Positions 24,308 to 33,522 of a stretch of DNA of 64,000 nt are shown piece after piece. The position numbers and the translations under genes were made by a program. Each line of letters opens with the position of its first letter. Positions within the stretch are counted from its first letter, which is position 1. The stretch is from Maricaulis salignorans (GTDB lineage: Bacteria; Pseudomonadota; Alphaproteobacteria; Caulobacterales; Aquidulcibacteraceae): positions 1 to 64,000 of the forward strand of contig CAMDDL010000005.1 of the NCBI GenBank assembly GCA_945891505.1, read 5' to 3'. The notes beneath the pieces were generated by a model. It saw only the letters and a list, made by a program, of their open reading frames with translations. It was not told the origin of the DNA and made no database searches.

Positions 24308-25546
24308 ATGACCTACCGCACCCTGCTGACTGAGTATTTTGCTGCTGCAATTGCCGCTGCAAGCCCTCGACAGGTGTTGCCAGCAGCGTTGCCGAGGGGG
24401 TTAGTCAAGGGAAAAACTTTGGTTCTTGCTTACGGCAAAGCGGCAGCCGAAATGGCCTTAGTCGCAGCGGAGACCTTAGAAGGCCCGATAACTGGCCTTG
24501 CCGTGACCCGCCATGGCCATGGTGCTGACTTAAGTCACACCAAGATTGAGTTGATCGAAGCCCGTCATCCCATTCCCGACGATTATAGTCTTCAGGCTGG
24601 CACCAAGATGCTGGAACTTGCCGCGACCGCTGGGCCCGACGACCGCGTGGTCTTTTTGGCTTCTGGTGGCGGCTCTGCCCTTTTGTGTGCGCCCGCTAAA
24701 GGTATCACCTTGGTCGAGAAGCAGGCGATCACTGATGCTTTGGTGCGGTCGGGGACGCCAATTCAAGACATCAATTTAGTCCGTCGCCATTTGTCACGCG
24801 TCAAGGGAGGGCGGCTTGCGGCTATCGCTAGCGCTGGTGGTGCTGAGCTGCACACGTTTGTTATCTCCGACGTGGCAGGCGATGATCCAGCGCTTGTTGC
24901 ATCGGGGCCTAGCATTGCCTCAACGTTCGACCCAAAGGGGGCTTTATCTGTTTTGCAAGGTGCTGGCATAGACGTGCCAGAGCACATTCATGCTGCGATC
25001 ATGGCTAATCGGTCAGCCGCCGCTATTAGGCATCCTGTTCATGTAGTTGCCACCAACGGGGATGCGCTGCGTGCGGTAGAGCGCCGCGCTCTAGCCGATG
25101 GTTGGCAAGTCGTGGATGCGGGAAAAGCTTTAACCGGTGATGCTGCGACCTGCGGCAAAGCCCATGCGATGCAGGCCCAGATTTACGCCCGTAAGCCTGG
25201 TCGTTATCTGATGATTTCTGGCGGGGAGTTAACGGTCACCAAAGCCCGCAAAGAAGGCCAAGGCGGTCCTAATCTTGAGTATTTGGTAGGGCTTATGTCG
25301 GCTCTGCCGCATGATGCCAAAATCGAAGCCCTTGCTGGCGATACGGATGGAATCGATGGCACGCAAGATAATGCCGGGGGCTATTTGCAAGGCGCTTGGG
25401 TGCAGCAGAGCGATGCCCTCCACGCCCTAGCAACAAACAATACCTATCCTTTTGTCCAGCGTTTGGGCGGGTTGGTTATGACGGGGCCGACCTGCACCAA
25501 TGTGAATGATGTTCGCTTGATTGCCATTGAAGGCGCGTCGTCGTGA
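24308..25546 (+). CDS. Glycerate 2-kinase (MOFRL family, TtuD/GckA-like)
   Basis: A protein of about 412 residues. The N-terminal DUF4147 domain contains AYGKAAAEMA, ARHPIPDDYS and the FLASGGGSALLCAP phosphate-binding segment; INLVRRHLSRVKGGRLA follows, and the C-terminal MOFRL domain has SGGELTVTKARKEGQGGPNLEY and LAGDTDGIDGTQDNAGG. These features fit glycerate 2-kinases, which make 2-phosphoglycerate from D-glycerate (older records call such genes hydroxypyruvate reductase). An ATG at 24284 adds 8 residues; 24308 fits the family better, with no strong ribosome binding site at either. The ROK kinase gene follows 102 bases later. Confidence 0.88.
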   Translation: MTYRTLLTEYFAAAIAAASPRQVLPAALPRGLVKGKTLVLAYGKAAAEMALVAAETLEGPITGLAVTRHGHGADLSHTKIELIEARHPIPDDYSLQAGTKMLELAATAGPDDRVVFLASGGGSALLCAPAKGITLVEKQAITDALVRSGTPIQDINLVRRHLSRVKGGRLAAIASAGGAELHTFVISDVAGDDPALVASGPSIASTFDPKGALSVLQGAGIDVPEHIHAAIMANRSAAAIRHPVHVVATNGDALRAVERRALADGWQVVDAGKALTGDAATCGKAHAMQAQIYARKPGRYLMISGGELTVTKARKEGQGGPNLEYLVGLMSALPHDAKIEALAGDTDGIDGTQDNAGGYLQGAWVQQSDALHALATNNTYPFVQRLGGLVMTGPTCTNVNDVRLIAIEGASS

Positions 25547-25648
25547 CCTCGCCAATCGGAAGCGGTCCAAGCATCTCGCCCTTGCCAGCCGCACAATTCC
25601 CGCTAAAGGGGGAGCCCGTCGTGGCGACGCATTAAGAAGGGCAAACGT

Positions 25649-26536
25649 GTGATCAAGTTTGGTGGAATTGATGCGGGCGGAACCTCGTGGCGCTGCGCAG
25701 TCTTTGAAGGCAAAGACACCATCCTCGCACGGACTTCCTTTCCAACGACTGCGCCTGCGGAGACTTTGGCGCGCGCAATTGCTTTCTTCAATGGCCAGAA
25801 AGAGCAAGGCCAAGCAGTAAGCCGCATCGGCATCGCCTGCTTTGGACCCTTGGCGGTTAATCCCGCCAGCCCGCGCTGGGGCCATATCCTTGCCACCACC
25901 AAGCCCAATTGGTCAGGTACCGATGTTGCCGGTCAAATGGCCGCGGGCACGGGCTGTCCAATTGCGCTGGAGACCGATGTTACTGCCGCCGCCTTTGCAG
26001 AGCGGGCTTGGGGTGCGGGACAAGGCTTGGATGACGAGGCCTATGTGACAGTGGGAACCGGCATTGGTGCAGGTATTATCTTGGGCGGCAGAGCCGTCTG
26101 GGGCACCATGCATCCAGAGGCAGGCCATATGCGGGTGCCGCGCCATCGTGATGATCTGGCCTTCGCCGGTGTTTGCCCTTTTCATGGCGATTGCATCGAA
26201 GGCTTGGCATCGGCACCTGCGCTGTTAGCACGTTGGGGTATGGATGCGTCGCACTTGCCCGATGATCATCCCGCTTGGGATATTGAAGCGCATTATTTGG
26301 CCCATCTTGCAGCCAATCTGGTGCTGACCACGGCCGTCAAAAGAGTGATCTTTGGCGGTGGTGTGCTGGCTCGGGCGGGCCTGGTTGAGCGGGTGGCGGC
26401 CAAGGCCAAGGACTTGATCGGGCCTTATGGTACAGCTGCCCCTGGCGAAGGTGGCTTTGACGTTGTGGGCGCAGGCCTTGGCCTAGACTCAGGGCTTTTA
26501 GGGGCGCTTTGGCTGGCTGAACAGGCGCAATCTTAG
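25649..26536 (+). CDS. ROK-family fructokinase, zinc-binding type
   Basis: A 295-residue sugar kinase with the N-terminal phosphate-binding loop GGIDAGGTSWRCAV, ETDVTAAAFAE with the catalytic Asp, GTGIGAGIILGG, and the zinc-site pattern GHMRVPRH...GVCPFHGDCIEGLAS typical of bacterial fructokinases such as Bacillus YdhR. It phosphorylates fructose to fructose 6-phosphate. It lies next to the sucrose genes, so it fits the fructose released by the GH68 enzyme. The start is a GTG. No LacI-type palindrome is visible directly upstream, so its regulation may differ from the receptor that follows. Confidence 0.85.
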   Translation: MIKFGGIDAGGTSWRCAVFEGKDTILARTSFPTTAPAETLARAIAFFNGQKEQGQAVSRIGIACFGPLAVNPASPRWGHILATTKPNWSGTDVAGQMAAGTGCPIALETDVTAAAFAERAWGAGQGLDDEAYVTVGTGIGAGIILGGRAVWGTMHPEAGHMRVPRHRDDLAFAGVCPFHGDCIEGLASAPALLARWGMDASHLPDDHPAWDIEAHYLAHLAANLVLTTAVKRVIFGGGVLARAGLVERVAAKAKDLIGPYGTAAPGEGGFDVVGAGLGLDSGLLGALWLAEQAQS

Positions 26537-26638
26537 TCTAAAAACCGCCGTTCAAAGGCTTTTCAGCTCCAAATCTTGCAATAGGTCGTACAAAAAACCT
26601 AACTCTGTCAGAGAGAAAGACACTTTTGTGAATTTTTT

Positions 26639-26690
26639 ATGCAATGGATTGCATTATCGTTCTTGCAATCCATTGCATAGATGGTATCAA
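26639..26690 (+). promoter_or_regulatory. Paired LacI-type operators and promoter of the TonB receptor
   Basis: Two 12-bp palindromes, GCAATGGATTGC (26641-26652) and GCAATCCATTGC (26665-26676), are exact reverse complements of each other with centres 24 bases apart. Flanking AT bases extend both. TTGCAA (26663-26668) and TATCAA (26685-26690), 16 bases apart, may be the -35 and -10, so the second operator would cover the -35. The same core recurs ahead of the MFS gene, in the same locus as a lacI-type gene. Confidence 0.7.
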
Positions 26691-26746
26691 AATGATCAGG
26701 CAGGCCGACAGAGCCTTAGCTATAAACAAACACTGGGAGTTAAGTT

Positions 26747-29239
26747 ATGAAGGTTGCCCAATTCTCTAATTGCGTTTCTGCGATTGCGCTGGTTACGGCG
26801 CTCGCGGCCGCTGCGCCTGCGCTGGCCCAACAGGCCCCAGCTGCACCCCAAGAAGCTGATGGTCTGGAAGTTGTCATCGTGACTGCTTCGGGTGGTAATC
26901 GCACCCAGATCAACAGCTCCGTTTCGGTCACCACCGTCAATGCTCAAGCGATTGCAGACTTCAAGCCAAGTTCTGAATCTGAATTGCTGCGGATGATCCC
27001 AGGTATCCAGGTTTCTGGTACGGCTGGCCCCGGCGGCAACTCCAACATCGCGGTGCGCGGTCTTCCGGTTGCAACGGGTGGTTCGCCCTTCGTGCAACTT
27101 CAAGAAGATGGCCTGCCGACCGTTTTGTTCGGCGACATTCAGTTCGGCAACAACGATTACTGGACCCGCTTTGATGCCAGCCTCGCCAATGTTGAAGGCG
27201 TTCGCGGTGGCTCTGCTTCGACCTATGCTTCCCAAGCCCCCGGCGCGGTCATCAACTACATTTCCAACACCGGTCTGCAACAAGGTGGCTATGCCCAACT
27301 CAGCACCGGTCTTGGCTTCAGTGAAAACCGCTTCGATTTCCGCTATGGCGGCCCAATCAGCGACCAGACCCGCTTCCATGTTGGTGGCTATCTGAAAAAG
27401 GGTAGCGGCCCGTTGGACGCAGGCTATGACGTCAGCAATTCCTACCAAATCAAGGGCAATCTGACCCATGATTTCGCTGACAACAAAGGCTTTGTGCGGG
27501 TTCTGGTGAAGATCGCCGACACGCAAGAGCCAAACTATACCGGCTCGCCAGCCTTGGCCTCGATCAATGGTTTGGAAGTTTCCAATATCGAGCCATTCCC
27601 CGGCTTTGACGGCCGCACGGGCTCCAACTATTCGGTCTACAACCAAGACTTCTTGATCTTTAACCGTGACGGCGTGCTCGAGCGGGTGAAGATGGACGGC
27701 ATCACCACCAAGGCAACTTCTTTGGGTGGTCAAGTTCGCTATATTCTGAACGACAATTGGAGTGTCGATAACAACTTCCGTTGGACCGATATGAGCGGTG
27801 GCTTCGCGGCACCCTTCTTGAACGTCGCAACCCGCGCCAGCGTCATTGGTTCGGTCATCAGCCGCCCTGGTTTGCCAAACGCGACAGTAGCCAGCATCCG
27901 CTATGCTGCAGGTCCAAAGGGCGGCCAAGCGTTCACCGACACCTATGTCGACAATAACGTCAATGTTCGTACCAATATCCGCGACATTGGCAGCACAGCC
28001 AACGACTTCAAGCTGACCGGCAATTATGACACTGGTTTCGGCGCTTTGACCGCTCGTGTGGGCTATTTCTACATGAAGCAGAACATTGCCATGGACTGGC
28101 ATGTCAACAAGTCGCTGCGTGAGCTGAGCGGCAACAATCCATCGCAATTGGACCTCTTTGATGCCGCAGGCAACAAGCTGACCCAAGAAGGCATCTCTGG
28201 CTATAACAACAATTGGGGCGATTGCTGCGCCCGCGATTACGACCTCTCCTACACCAACACCGCGCCTTATATCGCGTTGGAATTGGATGCAGAGAAGTTT
28301 GCCTTGGACGGTTCGGTCCGCTTTGAATCGGTTGAGGCAAGCGGCAACACCGTTGCTGGTGGTCCTGAATTCTTGGTCAATTCAAGTGGCGTCCAGATTG
28401 CAACAATCCGCGCAAACGGTGCCCGTGAAAACTTGAACTACACCCGCGACTACACCTCTTGGTCGTTCGGTGCTTTGTACAAGCTCAACGAAGACACCAG
28501 CTTCTTTGTCCGCCGTTCGAAGGGTGGCCGTTTCAACGGTGACCGTCAAACTGTCAGCGGCAAGATCAATGCCAATGGCTCACTCACCCAAGCCGGTCGT
28601 ACGGCTTCGGTCGACTTCGTGAACCAAGACGAATTGGGCTTGAAGAACCGTGGCGACCTCGCTGGTGGCCGCTACACCCTCGAATTCACGCTTCTCCAAG
28701 GTGACTTCAAGCAGAGCACGTTCGAATTGTCGGCCACACGCTGCCCCGGCGGCTCTGGCGGTTGCGTCATTGATGCAAAATATGAGTCGAGCGGTGCGGA
28801 AGCCTATGCCACCTACCGCAACGGCCCATTCTCCGTCATTGGTAACGCCACCTATTCGAACGCGAAAATCTCGCGTCCAACTGGCAGTGGTGCGTCGGGC
28901 CCATTCACCCGTGCGCCTGGCATCCCTGACTTGAGCTTCACAGTCGCAGCCAATTACGACTTTAGCGACAAGATCGCCGTGGGTGTCAGCACCACCGGTC
29001 AGACCTCATCAATCGACGATGGCGGTCGCGAGTATCCAGGTGGTGCGGTCCTCAATGCTACGGCCAAGTATTCGTTGTTGAAGAATGTCGAACTCAGCCT
29101 CTCAGCCTATAACTTGTTCGACAAGTTTGACCTGCGTGGAAATGGTGGCGTGGTAAACGCTGGCGTCAATCCAGCGGTGATCAGTGGCAACCCAGCCTTG
29201 GGTCGCACAGTTACGGCGGCGATCCGCTACACCTTCTAA
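26747..29239 (+). CDS. TonB-dependent receptor of the sucrose locus
   Basis: An 830-residue outer-membrane receptor. The signal peptide ends at AAPALAQQ, a TonB-box-like segment EVVIVTA follows, and the plug domain (~45-170) has ELLRMIPGIQVSG and NIAVRGLPV. The barrel ends with the aromatic AIRYTF. It is likely to bring sucrose or a fructose-containing sugar across the outer membrane, because a halogenase, GH68 enzyme, sugar transporter and LacI regulator follow. Two LacI-type operators precede it, so it is probably induced by the sugar. A hairpin at 29300 follows it. Confidence 0.9.
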   Translation: MKVAQFSNCVSAIALVTALAAAAPALAQQAPAAPQEADGLEVVIVTASGGNRTQINSSVSVTTVNAQAIADFKPSSESELLRMIPGIQVSGTAGPGGNSNIAVRGLPVATGGSPFVQLQEDGLPTVLFGDIQFGNNDYWTRFDASLANVEGVRGGSASTYASQAPGAVINYISNTGLQQGGYAQLSTGLGFSENRFDFRYGGPISDQTRFHVGGYLKKGSGPLDAGYDVSNSYQIKGNLTHDFADNKGFVRVLVKIADTQEPNYTGSPALASINGLEVSNIEPFPGFDGRTGSNYSVYNQDFLIFNRDGVLERVKMDGITTKATSLGGQVRYILNDNWSVDNNFRWTDMSGGFAAPFLNVATRASVIGSVISRPGLPNATVASIRYAAGPKGGQAFTDTYVDNNVNVRTNIRDIGSTANDFKLTGNYDTGFGALTARVGYFYMKQNIAMDWHVNKSLRELSGNNPSQLDLFDAAGNKLTQEGISGYNNNWGDCCARDYDLSYTNTAPYIALELDAEKFALDGSVRFESVEASGNTVAGGPEFLVNSSGVQIATIRANGARENLNYTRDYTSWSFGALYKLNEDTSFFVRRSKGGRFNGDRQTVSGKINANGSLTQAGRTASVDFVNQDELGLKNRGDLAGGRYTLEFTLLQGDFKQSTFELSATRCPGGSGGCVIDAKYESSGAEAYATYRNGPFSVIGNATYSNAKISRPTGSGASGPFTRAPGIPDLSFTVAANYDFSDKIAVGVSTTGQTSSIDDGGREYPGGAVLNATAKYSLLKNVELSLSAYNLFDKFDLRGNGGVVNAGVNPAVISGNPALGRTVTAAIRYTF

Positions 29240-29299
29240 GGTGAACCGGCCAATGCTAACAAAGAAATAAGGTTCCCCGTAAGGCGGAAACTTAGATAG

Positions 29300-29334
29300 A
29301 TGGGGCTGATCGCATCTGCTTTCGGCCCCATTTG
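29300..29334 (+). terminator. Stem-loop after the sucrose TonB receptor
   Basis: ATGGGGC pairs with GCCCCAT around an 18-base loop, and the 3' arm runs into TTTG. The T-tract is short, so it probably reduces rather than stops transcription into the halogenase gene, whose GAGGAGG ribosome binding site lies at 29359-29365. Confidence 0.5.
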
Positions 29335-29370
29335 TTCGACTAACAGCAATCTCTGGCTCGAGGAGGCGTT

Positions 29371-30891
29371 ATGACCCCATCATCTGATCGACGCATCCGC
29401 TCCATCGTCATTGTCGGCGGTGGGTCTGCCGGCTGGATGACGGCTGCTGCCTTGGCCAATACGCTCAAGCAAGATTGTGACATCAAGCTGGTTGAATCCG
29501 AGTTGATCGGGACTGTCGGTGTTGGTGAAGCGACCATTCCGCCAATCCGCACCTTCAATGAAATGCTGGGCATTGATGAGCGCGAATTTGTTGCCAAGAC
29601 CAAAGGCTCCTTCAAGCTCGGCATTGAGTTTGTGAATTGGGGCAGTCAGGGCAATCGCTATTTCCACCCCTTTGGGCCCCATGGTCGCGCCTTTGATATT
29701 GTCGGGCTGCACCATTTTTGGCTGAAAGCGCGTGAGGCCGGCGACACCACTTCGTTTGACGATTTCTCCATGGCTTGGTCTTTGGCCCAGCGGGGCCGCT
29801 TTACGCGCCCAAGCCCTGATCCCCGCCAAGTCATGTCGACCTTCGACTATGCCTACCACTTCGATGCCGGCCTCTATGCGCGCTTGCTGCGTGAGTATGC
29901 CGAAGCACGCGGTGTCAAGCGCCATGAAGGTAAGGTGGTCAGCGTCCGCCAACATGGTGAAACCGGCTTTGTTGAAGGCGTGACGCTGGAGAGCGGCCTA
30001 GAACTGACAGGCGATCTCTTCATTGATTGCTCTGGCTTCCGCGGCCTGTTGATCGGCGAAGCCCTTAAGGTCGGCTATCAAGATTGGACGCATTGGCTGC
30101 CGTGTGATCGAGCTGTTGCTATGCCCTGCGCCAAGGTTGGCGACATGCTGCCTTATACGCGCTCAACCGCGTGTGAGGCAGGCTGGCAGTGGCGGATTCC
30201 GCTGCAACACCGCACCGGCAATGGCTATGTCTATTGCAGCAAGTTTATCTCTGACGAAGATGCGGAAGCCTCGCTTCGCGCCAATCTGGATGGCGAGGCT
30301 TTGGCCGGTCCGAACAAGTTGCGCTTCACGACGGGACGTCGCGACAAGTTTTGGGAAAAGAATGTCGTCGCCATTGGCCTCTCTAGTGGCTTCTTGGAGC
30401 CGCTTGAATCGACGTCGATCCATTTGATCCAAGCCGGTATTTCCAAGCTGCTGGCCTTGTTCCCTCAGCGCGATTTTGATCCGCTGATTATCGACGAATA
30501 TAACCATATTGCGGGAACCGAGTTTGAGCGTATCCGCGACTTCTTGGTCCTGCACTATAAGCTAACCACGCGCGATGACAGCCCCCTCTGGCGCTATTGC
30601 GCCAGCATGGACATTCCCGATACGCTGAAACTCAAGATCGAGCACTTCCGTCGCTATGGTCGCCATATTGCGCGCGATATGGATTTGTTTGGTCAGCCGA
30701 GTTGGCTCGCAGTCCACATCGGGCAAGGCAATATCCCCCAAGACGTTGATCCTGTGTTCGACTTCCGGGGCACAGATGGTCGCGACTATCTCGGCAAACT
30801 CAGGGCTGCCATGGTGGCAAGCGCTGAGCAAGTCCCCACCCACCAAGCCTTCGTCAACCAACATTGCGCGACAGAGGGGGCGGTCCTCTAG
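29371..30891 (+). CDS. Flavin-dependent halogenase (tryptophan-halogenase family)
   Basis: A 506-residue FAD-dependent halogenase. The Rossmann motif [13 protein letters not shown] is at residues ~16-28, the [14 protein letters not shown] segment follows, the catalytic lysine aligned to PrnA Lys79 is Lys82 ([12 protein letters not shown]), and the family motif W-x-W-x-I-P appears as [21 protein letters not shown] is another conserved block. Such enzymes chlorinate or brominate electron-rich substrates using reduced flavin from a partner reductase, which is not seen nearby. In Caulobacter-like bacteria homologues often sit beside TonB receptors in sugar loci, with unknown substrate. The ATG has a strong GAGGAGG upstream. 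Confidence 0.9.
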   Translation: MTPSSDRRIRSIVIVGGGSAGWMTAAALANTLKQDCDIKLVESELIGTVGVGEATIPPIRTFNEMLGIDEREFVAKTKGSFKLGIEFVNWGSQGNRYFHPFGPHGRAFDIVGLHHFWLKAREAGDTTSFDDFSMAWSLAQRGRFTRPSPDPRQVMSTFDYAYHFDAGLYARLLREYAEARGVKRHEGKVVSVRQHGETGFVEGVTLESGLELTGDLFIDCSGFRGLLIGEALKVGYQDWTHWLPCDRAVAMPCAKVGDMLPYTRSTACEAGWQWRIPLQHRTGNGYVYCSKFISDEDAEASLRANLDGEALAGPNKLRFTTGRRDKFWEKNVVAIGLSSGFLEPLESTSIHLIQAGISKLLALFPQRDFDPLIIDEYNHIAGTEFERIRDFLVLHYKLTTRDDSPLWRYCASMDIPDTLKLKIEHFRRYGRHIARDMDLFGQPSWLAVHIGQGNIPQDVDPVFDFRGTDGRDYLGKLRAAMVASAEQVPTHQAFVNQHCATEGAVL

Positions 30892-30926
30892 GTGTCCTAC
30901 CCCTGCCTCCAATACCCCTCAATTCT

Positions 30927-32144
30927 ATGACGACCGACCAGGACGAGTTCAGCGTGCCCCTGACTAATTCTAAGACCTTTCTGCCAGATGCCAGCAAACC
31001 TTGGCGACCCAATTTCTGGCGTGCGTCGCACTTGGCGCAGGTTGATTTTGCTAATCTACCAAGCCCGCGCGTCTTTGGTCAGGACGATGTCCAGCACCTC
31101 GACCCGGCTTTGACCTTATGGGACATCTGGCCCGTCCAATTGGATAATGGTGACCTCGTTGAACTCGAAAGCGGCAGCCTGTGGGTGATGTTGTCGGCCC
31201 CCCGCCTGCCGGACCCCGATGTACGACACAATATGGCGCGGATGCGCTTGCTCCTGAAGTCAGAATCTGGCTGGCAGGACTGCGGTAATCTGCTGCCTGA
31301 TGGGTTTTCGCCGGGCAGTCGTGAGTGGTCTGGTTCAACCCGCCTCAACCCAGAAACGGGCGAAGTCACCTTGTGGTTTACCGCGGCAGGTAGGCGTGAT
31401 GAGGTCAAGCCGGACTTTGAACAACGTCTCTTCCATGCCGTTGGCACCCTAGACGCGACTGGCAGCCTGCCGCGCGTGACCAACTGGCATAGCTTAACCC
31501 AAACCGTCGTCAATACAGGTGAGTTCTACGCCGACCTCTCCGTCACCCAAGGCGTGCCGGGTCAGATCAAGGGTTTTCGCGATCCCTATTGGTTCCGCGA
31601 TCCCGCTGACGGGGCAGGCTATGTGCTGTTTACTGCTTCGCGCGCGTCTCACTTACCCGCCAGCCCCTACGATGGCGTGATCGGGCTGGCCAAGGCGACA
31701 GATGTCGACGGACACCAAACCTTTGAGCTCCTTCCCCCGATCTTCGATGCCTTTGGCTTAGCAAGTGAGATGGAACGGCCGCATATGTTTGTGCGCGATG
31801 GCCTCTATTATGTCTTCTGGTCGACCCAGACCCACATTTTTGACCATCGCTTTGCTAAGGGCCCAACTGGGCTCTATGGCATGGTCGGCCCTTCGCTGTT
31901 TGGGCCGTTTGAGCCGTTGAATGGGTCTAGCCTCGTGCTCGCCAATCCGCTGGAAGAGCCGCGCCAAGCTTATGCCTGGCAGGTCTTGCCATCACTCGAA
32001 GTCATAAGCTTTGTCGATTTTTGGGGCTTAAAGGGCGGCGACATCCATAGCGATCCAAGCCTCAAGCAAAGCCAGTTTGCAGGCTCCATCGCGCCGTCCA
32101 GCCAGTTGCATCTCGACGGCGCCACCAGCACAATCATCGGCTAG
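30927..32144 (+). CDS. GH68 sucrase (levansucrase / beta-fructofuranosidase family)
   Basis: A protein of ~405 residues with the GH68 five-bladed propeller motifs: nucleophile Asp66 in LWDIWPV, GSREWSGSTRL, transition-state stabiliser Asp in GFRDPYWF, acid/base Glu in EMERPHMF, then YGMVGPSLFGPFEPLNGS and RQAYAWQVLP. It cleaves sucrose to glucose and a fructosyl unit that is released or transferred. No signal peptide is visible, unlike secreted levansucrases, and the locus encodes a SUC-type importer, so a cytoplasmic sucrase is likely. The start at 30927 is chosen because residues before it lack family similarity. The stop overlaps the convergent TPR gene by 4 bases. Confidence 0.88.
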   Translation: MTTDQDEFSVPLTNSKTFLPDASKPWRPNFWRASHLAQVDFANLPSPRVFGQDDVQHLDPALTLWDIWPVQLDNGDLVELESGSLWVMLSAPRLPDPDVRHNMARMRLLLKSESGWQDCGNLLPDGFSPGSREWSGSTRLNPETGEVTLWFTAAGRRDEVKPDFEQRLFHAVGTLDATGSLPRVTNWHSLTQTVVNTGEFYADLSVTQGVPGQIKGFRDPYWFRDPADGAGYVLFTASRASHLPASPYDGVIGLAKATDVDGHQTFELLPPIFDAFGLASEMERPHMFVRDGLYYVFWSTQTHIFDHRFAKGPTGLYGMVGPSLFGPFEPLNGSSLVLANPLEEPRQAYAWQVLPSLEVISFVDFWGLKGGDIHSDPSLKQSQFAGSIAPSSQLHLDGATSTIIG

Positions 32145-33517
32145 GCAGGCTGGCGAATATCAAAGGCTAGGCTGAGCCGCTCGCCCGCCTCAATCGGCAC
32201 GGTCCGATGCCAATGGGTGGATGGGAATAGCACCAAAGTCCCGGCCTTGGGCGCAAGCTGGTGGGTTGGACCAGGGCCTAGATTGAGTTCGGGTGGTGCT
32301 TCGCCAAATTGCAGATAGCCTGCAGGCGCTGGTCCTGCTTCAGTCTCGCTCGGCATATCAATATGCAACGCGGAACTGATCCAGCCCATCGGATGCGTAT
32401 GGACGCTATGGAAGCCCCCTGCCTTCAAGAGGACAGACCAACTACCTTCAAACAGGATGGGCCGGTCGCGGGGTAGGGACAATAAGGGATGGCCCTCTTG
32501 CGGTGCAGGCAGCGTTTCCAAATAGGTTTGAACCGCATCCTTAATCTTCTCCCGCACACGCTGAAGGATTGGAATGGGTCGGAAGAAGAGTTGGCGGTCC
32601 GTCTGAGTGCCGCCTTTCACCGATTGCTCAAGATAGGGCGCTTGCGCGGTGTGCAGGTCTCGTAAACTGGCCGCCAATTGCGCGAGCTCATTCGGGCTCA
32701 GACCCAAATCAATAGCGCGAACATGCTCGTCACCCGAACCATCCAGCCACGCGGCGGCAGGATTATTGGTCAACCGCCAGCCCAATGACAGATAGGGCCA
32801 GAACAAACGCGCATGGGGGGTGCTGCGATAAAGCTCAGCGCGAGCAAGGGCTGCGTCAATCGCGCCACACCGCAACGCATGGCGTACGCGGCAGAGGTCA
32901 AGGCCGGGGTCCACCACATCTTCGACGGTGTCAAACAGATTTGGATCTTGGCTTTTAGGGCCATTACTTTCGCTCTCTATCGAAAGACGCGCAATTTCTA
33001 GGCCTTGGCTCGTCCCCAGACGATTGATGGCCTCCTGTACGCACGCACGCGCTGTATCCCAAGCCCGCGCGGTCGATAAAAGGTGCACGTGCGCCAGTCT
33101 TAGGCTTAAACTATCGGGCAGCGCGTCGATCGCGCGGCGATAGCTTTCGTCAAAGTCGTCGCGCCGCCCAATGGCCACCCGCAAGGTCGCCAAGCTTTTG
33201 TGCCCGTCGAGCCATTGGGGATGTTGGCGCAATGTGTCGAGTAGGATGGATTGAGCCCGCTCGGCTTCGCCTTCTGCAGCCAAGGCCGCAGTATAGGTCC
33301 GGATCAGATGCGGATTGGCAGGGTCGAGCGCGGAGGCCCGTTCAAAGGCTGGGACGGCGTTTCGACCGGTCTCGAACAGGACTTGGGCATAGGCAAAGGC
33401 CGAGACTGGGTTTGTCGGGCTTTCAGCGACCGCCCGCTCTAAGGCCTCAAGGGCGCCCTCCATATCCGGAAGGTCGCGCTTAGCCAGTCCAATCTGTAGC
33501 CAATTGAGTGCCATCAT
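32141..33517 (-). CDS. TPR protein with C-terminal 2OG-Fe(II) oxygenase domain
   Basis: About 458 residues. The N-terminal ~250 residues contain tetratricopeptide-like helical repeats (ALERAVAESPTNPVSAFAYAQVL, FERASALDPANPHLIRTYTAAL). The C-terminal ~200 residues end in a putative 2-oxoglutarate/iron oxygenase core: HTHPMGWISSALHID, AGTLVLFPSTHWHRTVPIEAGERLSLAFD, with His and Arg at expected positions. Similar proteins accompany flavin halogenases and TonB receptors in related bacteria; the substrate is unknown. ATG codons at 33517 and 33514 lie just after the MFS stop; a start at 33550 would overlap the MFS gene. It is probably co-transcribed with the transporter. Confidence 0.8.
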   Translation of the reverse strand: MMALNWLQIGLAKRDLPDMEGALEALERAVAESPTNPVSAFAYAQVLFETGRNAVPAFERASALDPANPHLIRTYTAALAAEGEAERAQSILLDTLRQHPQWLDGHKSLATLRVAIGRRDDFDESYRRAIDALPDSLSLRLAHVHLLSTARAWDTARACVQEAINRLGTSQGLEIARLSIESESNGPKSQDPNLFDTVEDVVDPGLDLCRVRHALRCGAIDAALARAELYRSTPHARLFWPYLSLGWRLTNNPAAAWLDGSGDEHVRAIDLGLSPNELAQLAASLRDLHTAQAPYLEQSVKGGTQTDRQLFFRPIPILQRVREKIKDAVQTYLETLPAPQEGHPLLSLPRDRPILFEGSWSVLLKAGGFHSVHTHPMGWISSALHIDMPSETEAGPAPAGYLQFGEAPPELNLGPGPTHQLAPKAGTLVLFPSTHWHRTVPIEAGERLSLAFDIRQPA

Positions 33518-33522
33518 CCTGC

